Shown in pieces: positions 7,271 through 9,563 of a stretch of DNA of 9,563 nt. The notes under the pieces are model-generated. The model ran no database searches. It had not been told where the DNA came from and saw only the letters and a program-made list of their open reading frames with translations. The stretch lies in the NCBI GenBank assembly GCA_036003885.1, contig DASYSA010000084.1, positions 1 to 9,563 on the forward strand, written 5' to 3'. A program made the translations under genes and the position numbers. Positions within the stretch are counted from its first letter, which is position 1; every line of letters begins with the position of its first letter. This DNA is from DASYSA01 sp036003885 (lineage in GTDB: Bacteria; Acidobacteriota; Blastocatellia; UBA7656).

Positions 7271-7427
7271 TACGGATAAAGGCGATGCGTTGCGGCAGGT
7301 GAAGTGACGCCGTCGAAGATCACCAGGAAGGCTTCTGAGCGAGAGGGGTAGATAGTCACCCGGCGGTCCCGTGTTTAGAGCGCTGAGGTGACGCACGATG
7401 ATGAGCCTGTACGACGAGTCCTGGCTA
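7271..7427. other. Noncoding stretch without a recognised gene
   Basis: No reading frame here has a plausible start, ribosome binding site or recognisable protein. I see only short symmetries, such as CGCCG (7308-7312) with CGGCG (7361-7365), and a 7-bp direct repeat GTGACGC at 7304 and 7388. It may be untranslated leader if transcription begins near 7131. Confidence 0.4.
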
Positions 7428-7436
7428 TGTTATAGT
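7428..7436 (+). promoter_or_regulatory. Candidate extended -10 promoter for the TonB receptor gene
   Basis: TG-T-TATAGT fits an extended -10 element (TGn plus a 5/6 match to TATAAT). No good -35 box is found 16-18 bp upstream, which is usual for extended -10 promoters. Transcription would start near 7443 and give a leader of about 170 nt. It is a better-placed candidate for the receptor gene than the promoter at 7097. Confidence 0.35.
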
Positions 7437-7458
7437 GGCAGTCGTTCATCCTTGCGTT

Positions 7459-7475
7459 ATCGGTTACGATCCGAT
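7459..7475 (+). repeat. Short hairpin ATCGG-N7-CCGAT in the receptor leader
   Basis: ATCGG (7459-7463) and CCGAT (7471-7475) are exact reverse complements around a 7-nt loop, shortly after the predicted start at about 7443. It may be a 5' stem of the leader; with only 5 bp, chance is possible. Confidence 0.25.
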
Positions 7476-7505
7476 GCCCCCCGTGATACTTCCGCTTAGA
7501 ACTGG

Positions 7506-7547
7506 AGAGTCGCACTCTGCGACCTGTTGAGGTCCTTTTCCCTTTCC
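7506..7547 (+). promoter_or_regulatory. Candidate attenuator: overlapping alternative hairpins plus pyrimidine tract
   Basis: Three perfect 5-bp stems overlap. H1 is AGAGT (7506-7510) with ACTCT (7514-7518), loop CGC. H2 is GTCGC (7509-7513) with GCGAC (7519-7523). H3 is GACCT (7521-7525) with AGGTC (7530-7534), loop GTTG, followed at once by CTTTTCCCTTTCC. H1 and H3 can coexist, but H2 excludes both because it shares bases with each. H3 with its T-rich tail resembles a weak intrinsic terminator and H2 an antiterminator, the geometry of an attenuated leader. The end of the tract is 66 nt before the start codon. Each stem is short, so this is a hypothesis from base pairing alone. Confidence 0.3.
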
Positions 7548-7596
7548 GCTCAAGAATCGGCGTTAAGGTTTCCTCGTTTCTACGGCACATTCGCAG

Positions 7597-7603
7597 TAAG
7601 GAG
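7597..7603 (+). promoter_or_regulatory. Strong ribosome binding site for the TonB receptor gene
   Basis: TAAGGAG is close to the ideal anti-16S complement, 10 nt before the ATG at 7614. It sets the start of the receptor gene, whose encoded protein begins with a typical signal peptide. Confidence 0.75.
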
Positions 7604-7613
7604 AAAAAGCAAT

Positions 7614-9563
7614 ATGCTAACCAAACGAAATCCGCTCGCTCTCAAAAGAGCTGTCTTTCAGGCACTGTTCCTCTTGCTGAGCATAGGGATCCTCAGCGGA
7701 GTTCACGCTCAAACGAGCACCGTGGGTAGTATCAGCGGCACCGTGCGTGATCCCAAAGGTGGAGTGATCCCGAAAGCAGAAGTCGCGATTCAGGAAGAGA
7801 GAACCGGGTTCTCTCGAACTGTCACGACGAATGATGACGGCTTCTATAGCGCAAACACTTTGCCCGTTGGCCGGTACTCTGTGAGTGCCGCCCCTCAGGG
7901 ATTCAAGAAGTCGGTGAAAAACGGAATCGAGCTTCACGTTGGTGATGATCTCGTCATCAACTTGAGCGTTGAAGTCGGGCAGATGAGCGAAACCGTTACC
8001 GTGACTGCGGAAGGCGCGCAGGTCGAAACACGGAGCGGAGATGTCAGCAGTCTGATCGGTGAGAAGCAAGTGACCGAGCTTCCACTCGACGGGCGCAACT
8101 ACGCTTCGCTGGTGACGATGGTGCCGGGCATTTCGCCCGCGCTTGGCGGGAACTTTGCCGTCCGCGGTACCGGGCTCGATTCTCACATAGACATGTCTGT
8201 GAACGGCAACCAGTCAAACGCGAATCTTTGGACCGTTGACGGCGTAAACAACATGGATGTGGGATCAAACGGAACACTACTGGTCTTCCCATCCGTGGAC
8301 GCCATCGCGGAGTTTCGCGTCGAGCGCAATAGCTTCAGCGCGGAATTCGGTCAGGCGCAGGGCGCTGTAATCAACCTGATTACCAAAGGCGGCACGAACC
8401 AGTATCACGGTACAGGCTTTGAGTTCCTTCGGAATGACCGTCTGAACGCTACTGACTTCTTTCTCCGGGGGTCTGGTCAACCAAAGCAGGACCTCAAGTA
8501 CCATAATTTCGGGTTCAACTTCAACGGTCCGATCAAGAAGGACAGGATCTTCTTCTTTTGGTCCGAGGAGTGGCGGCGTGAAAAACGCGGCACGGTACTT
8601 TCATCCCACGTTCCAACTGCTCAAGAGAGGGTCGGAGATTTTAGTGGAACACTCACAACCCTGGCGCTACCACACGATCCACTGACGGGCAATCCGTTTC
8701 CGGGCAACAAAATCCCGGCCAACCGTCTGAGCCCCGCAGGCTTGGCCATCCTTAAGATATTTCCGGACCCGAATAATTCCGATAGACTGGGTAGTAACTG
8801 GACTGCCTCCACTCTCGAGCCGGTGAACACCCGCCAGGACCTGATCCGCGGTGATGTGACTCTCACCAAGAAGATGAACCTCATGGTTCGTTACATCCGA
8901 GAGGGGTGGACTCACGGGAACGCGGCGGGCAACTTCTGGGGGGACACAGCCTTCCCAACGCTGAGTTCTGATTGGGACCAGCCCAGCCGGAGCTTCGCGG
9001 TCAAGCTGAGCAACACCTTAGGCACAACGTCGGTAAACGAATTCCAGTTCTCGCGGGCGGGCAATGACATCTTTGTCGCGACCAACCCCGGCGGTCAGGC
9101 GCTCAACGACGAGATCGCCTCTAAGTTCCCAACAGTCTTCCCACGTACAGCAGGCACAGGGCTGCCGACAGTGGGTTGGGGAGGACAAGGATATCCCACT
9201 CTTTGGCACCAGGCGCCATGGGAGAATCACGAAGACCTTTTCATCTGGAAGGATGACTTCTCGAAGGTGTGGGGTGCGCACAGCTTCAAAGTTGGCGGCC
9301 TGGCAAGCCACAACATCAAGAACGAGCAGCCCAATGGTGCAAGTGGGCTTAACATCGTTCAACAGGATGGTGGCGGTGGCCCAACTGGGAATTACATCGC
9401 TTCACTCCTGCTCAAAGACCTGCCTGTGACCGAATACTCCGAGGTCGACCATCAGGAGACCGTATTGGGCCGATGGCATGACTTCGAGGTTTACGGGAAT
9501 GACACATGGAAGTTGCGTCCCACTCTGACGCTCAACCTGGGCCTGCGCTGGTCAAGATTCGCC
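7614..9563 (+). CDS. TonB-dependent receptor, Oar-like, with carboxypeptidase-regulatory domain (3'-partial)
   Basis: An outer-membrane active transporter; 650 codons are visible and the frame is still open at the right edge, so the stop lies outside. A signal peptide (1-32, cut VHA|QT) has basic residues then a hydrophobic core. Residues about 38-120 are a CarboxypepD_reg-like beta-sandwich (SISGTVRDPKGGVIPKAEV, then NDDGFYSANTLPVGRYSV). ETVTVTA (126-132) resembles a TonB box. The plug domain follows, about 140-258 (LPLDGRNYASLVTMVPGIS, VDGVNN, EFRVERNSFSAEFG, GGAVINLITK-type strand), then the beta-barrel, with strands such as GFNFNGPIKKDRIFFFW and LNLGLRW at the end. Full members of this type run to about 1000-1200 residues, so roughly half is present. 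The substrate is unknown; the family in Acidobacteriota is often linked to polysaccharide or other large nutrients. It is divergent from the membrane regulator and has a long, structured leader. Confidence 0.93.
   Translation, partial: MLTKRNPLALKRAVFQALFLLLSIGILSGVHAQTSTVGSISGTVRDPKGGVIPKAEVAIQEERTGFSRTVTTNDDGFYSANTLPVGRYSVSAAPQGFKKSVKNGIELHVGDDLVINLSVEVGQMSETVTVTAEGAQVETRSGDVSSLIGEKQVTELPLDGRNYASLVTMVPGISPALGGNFAVRGTGLDSHIDMSVNGNQSNANLWTVDGVNNMDVGSNGTLLVFPSVDAIAEFRVERNSFSAEFGQAQGAVINLITKGGTNQYHGTGFEFLRNDRLNATDFFLRGSGQPKQDLKYHNFGFNFNGPIKKDRIFFFWSEEWRREKRGTVLSSHVPTAQERVGDFSGTLTTLALPHDPLTGNPFPGNKIPANRLSPAGLAILKIFPDPNNSDRLGSNWTASTLEPVNTRQDLIRGDVTLTKKMNLMVRYIREGWTHGNAAGNFWGDTAFPTLSSDWDQPSRSFAVKLSNTLGTTSVNEFQFSRAGNDIFVATNPGGQALNDEIASKFPTVFPRTAGTGLPTVGWGGQGYPTLWHQAPWENHEDLFIWKDDFSKVWGAHSFKVGGLASHNIKNEQPNGASGLNIVQQDGGGGPTGNYIASLLLKDLPVTEYSEVDHQETVLGRWHDFEVYGNDTWKLRPTLTLNLGLRWSRFA

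Noticed and set aside
7304..7394. Direct repeat GTGACGC (7304-7310 and 7388-7394)
   Set aside because: A single 7-bp match 84 bp apart is within chance for this length and has no associated structure.
7121..7590. Two minus-strand frames of 91 and 71 codons in the noncoding region
   Set aside because: Neither has a convincing ribosome binding site, domain or biased codon use. Their sequences look random, and the region is better explained as leader or regulatory DNA.
7617..8186. 189-codon minus-strand frame over the receptor's N-terminus
   Set aside because: The + strand there encodes a signal peptide, carboxypeptidase-regulatory domain and TonB plug, so the reverse frame is a shadow.

Overview
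The window looks like chromosomal DNA from an acidobacterium, possibly Blastocatellia- or Solibacter-like. This is inferred from gene content only: an Oar-like TonB-dependent receptor with a carboxypeptidase-regulatory N-terminus, a CRTAC1-type FG-GAP/ASPIC lipoprotein, a TPR-bearing multiheme cytochrome, and a membrane-anchored one-component regulator of a type I associate with acidobacterial genomes. Coding regions are moderately GC-rich. No insertion sequence, CRISPR array, tRNA or rRNA was recognised.

Layout. Positions 1-5496 hold three genes on the + strand with 18-19 bp gaps, each of the two internal junctions carrying a ribosome binding site, so they read as one operon: (i) the 3' part of a c-type cytochrome with two visible CxxCH haem sites and five C-terminal TPRs, running in from the left edge; (ii) a lipoprotein with seven FG-GAP/VCBS-like calcium-loop repeats and an ASPIC/UnbV domain; (iii) a GMC-family FAD oxidoreductase with an extra C-x2-C-x2-C-x3-C cluster that could bind an Fe-S centre. 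Convergent to it (5554-6909, minus strand) is a ToxR-like protein: cytoplasmic N-terminal regulator-type domain, one membrane helix, and a roughly 280-residue C-terminal region predicted to be periplasmic. A noncoding stretch of about 700 bp (6910-7613) separates it from a divergent, right-truncated TonB-dependent receptor (7614 to the window end).

Working model (inference): the receptor brings a substrate across the outer membrane, the GMC enzyme oxidises an alcohol or sugar-type substrate, and electrons pass through the Fe-S-like site to the multiheme cytochrome. The CRTAC1 lipoprotein and the TPRs would act as scaffold or binding parts at the envelope. The membrane regulator is well placed to control its own promoter and that of the receptor. 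The noncoding region is unusually structured: a cluster of GTTA/TAAC half-sites, two candidate promoters, a nested inverted-repeat element, and a set of mutually exclusive hairpins followed by a pyrimidine tract in the probable receptor leader. Apart from the family assignments, the most original material in the window is in this leader region and in the enzyme-cytochrome pairing.
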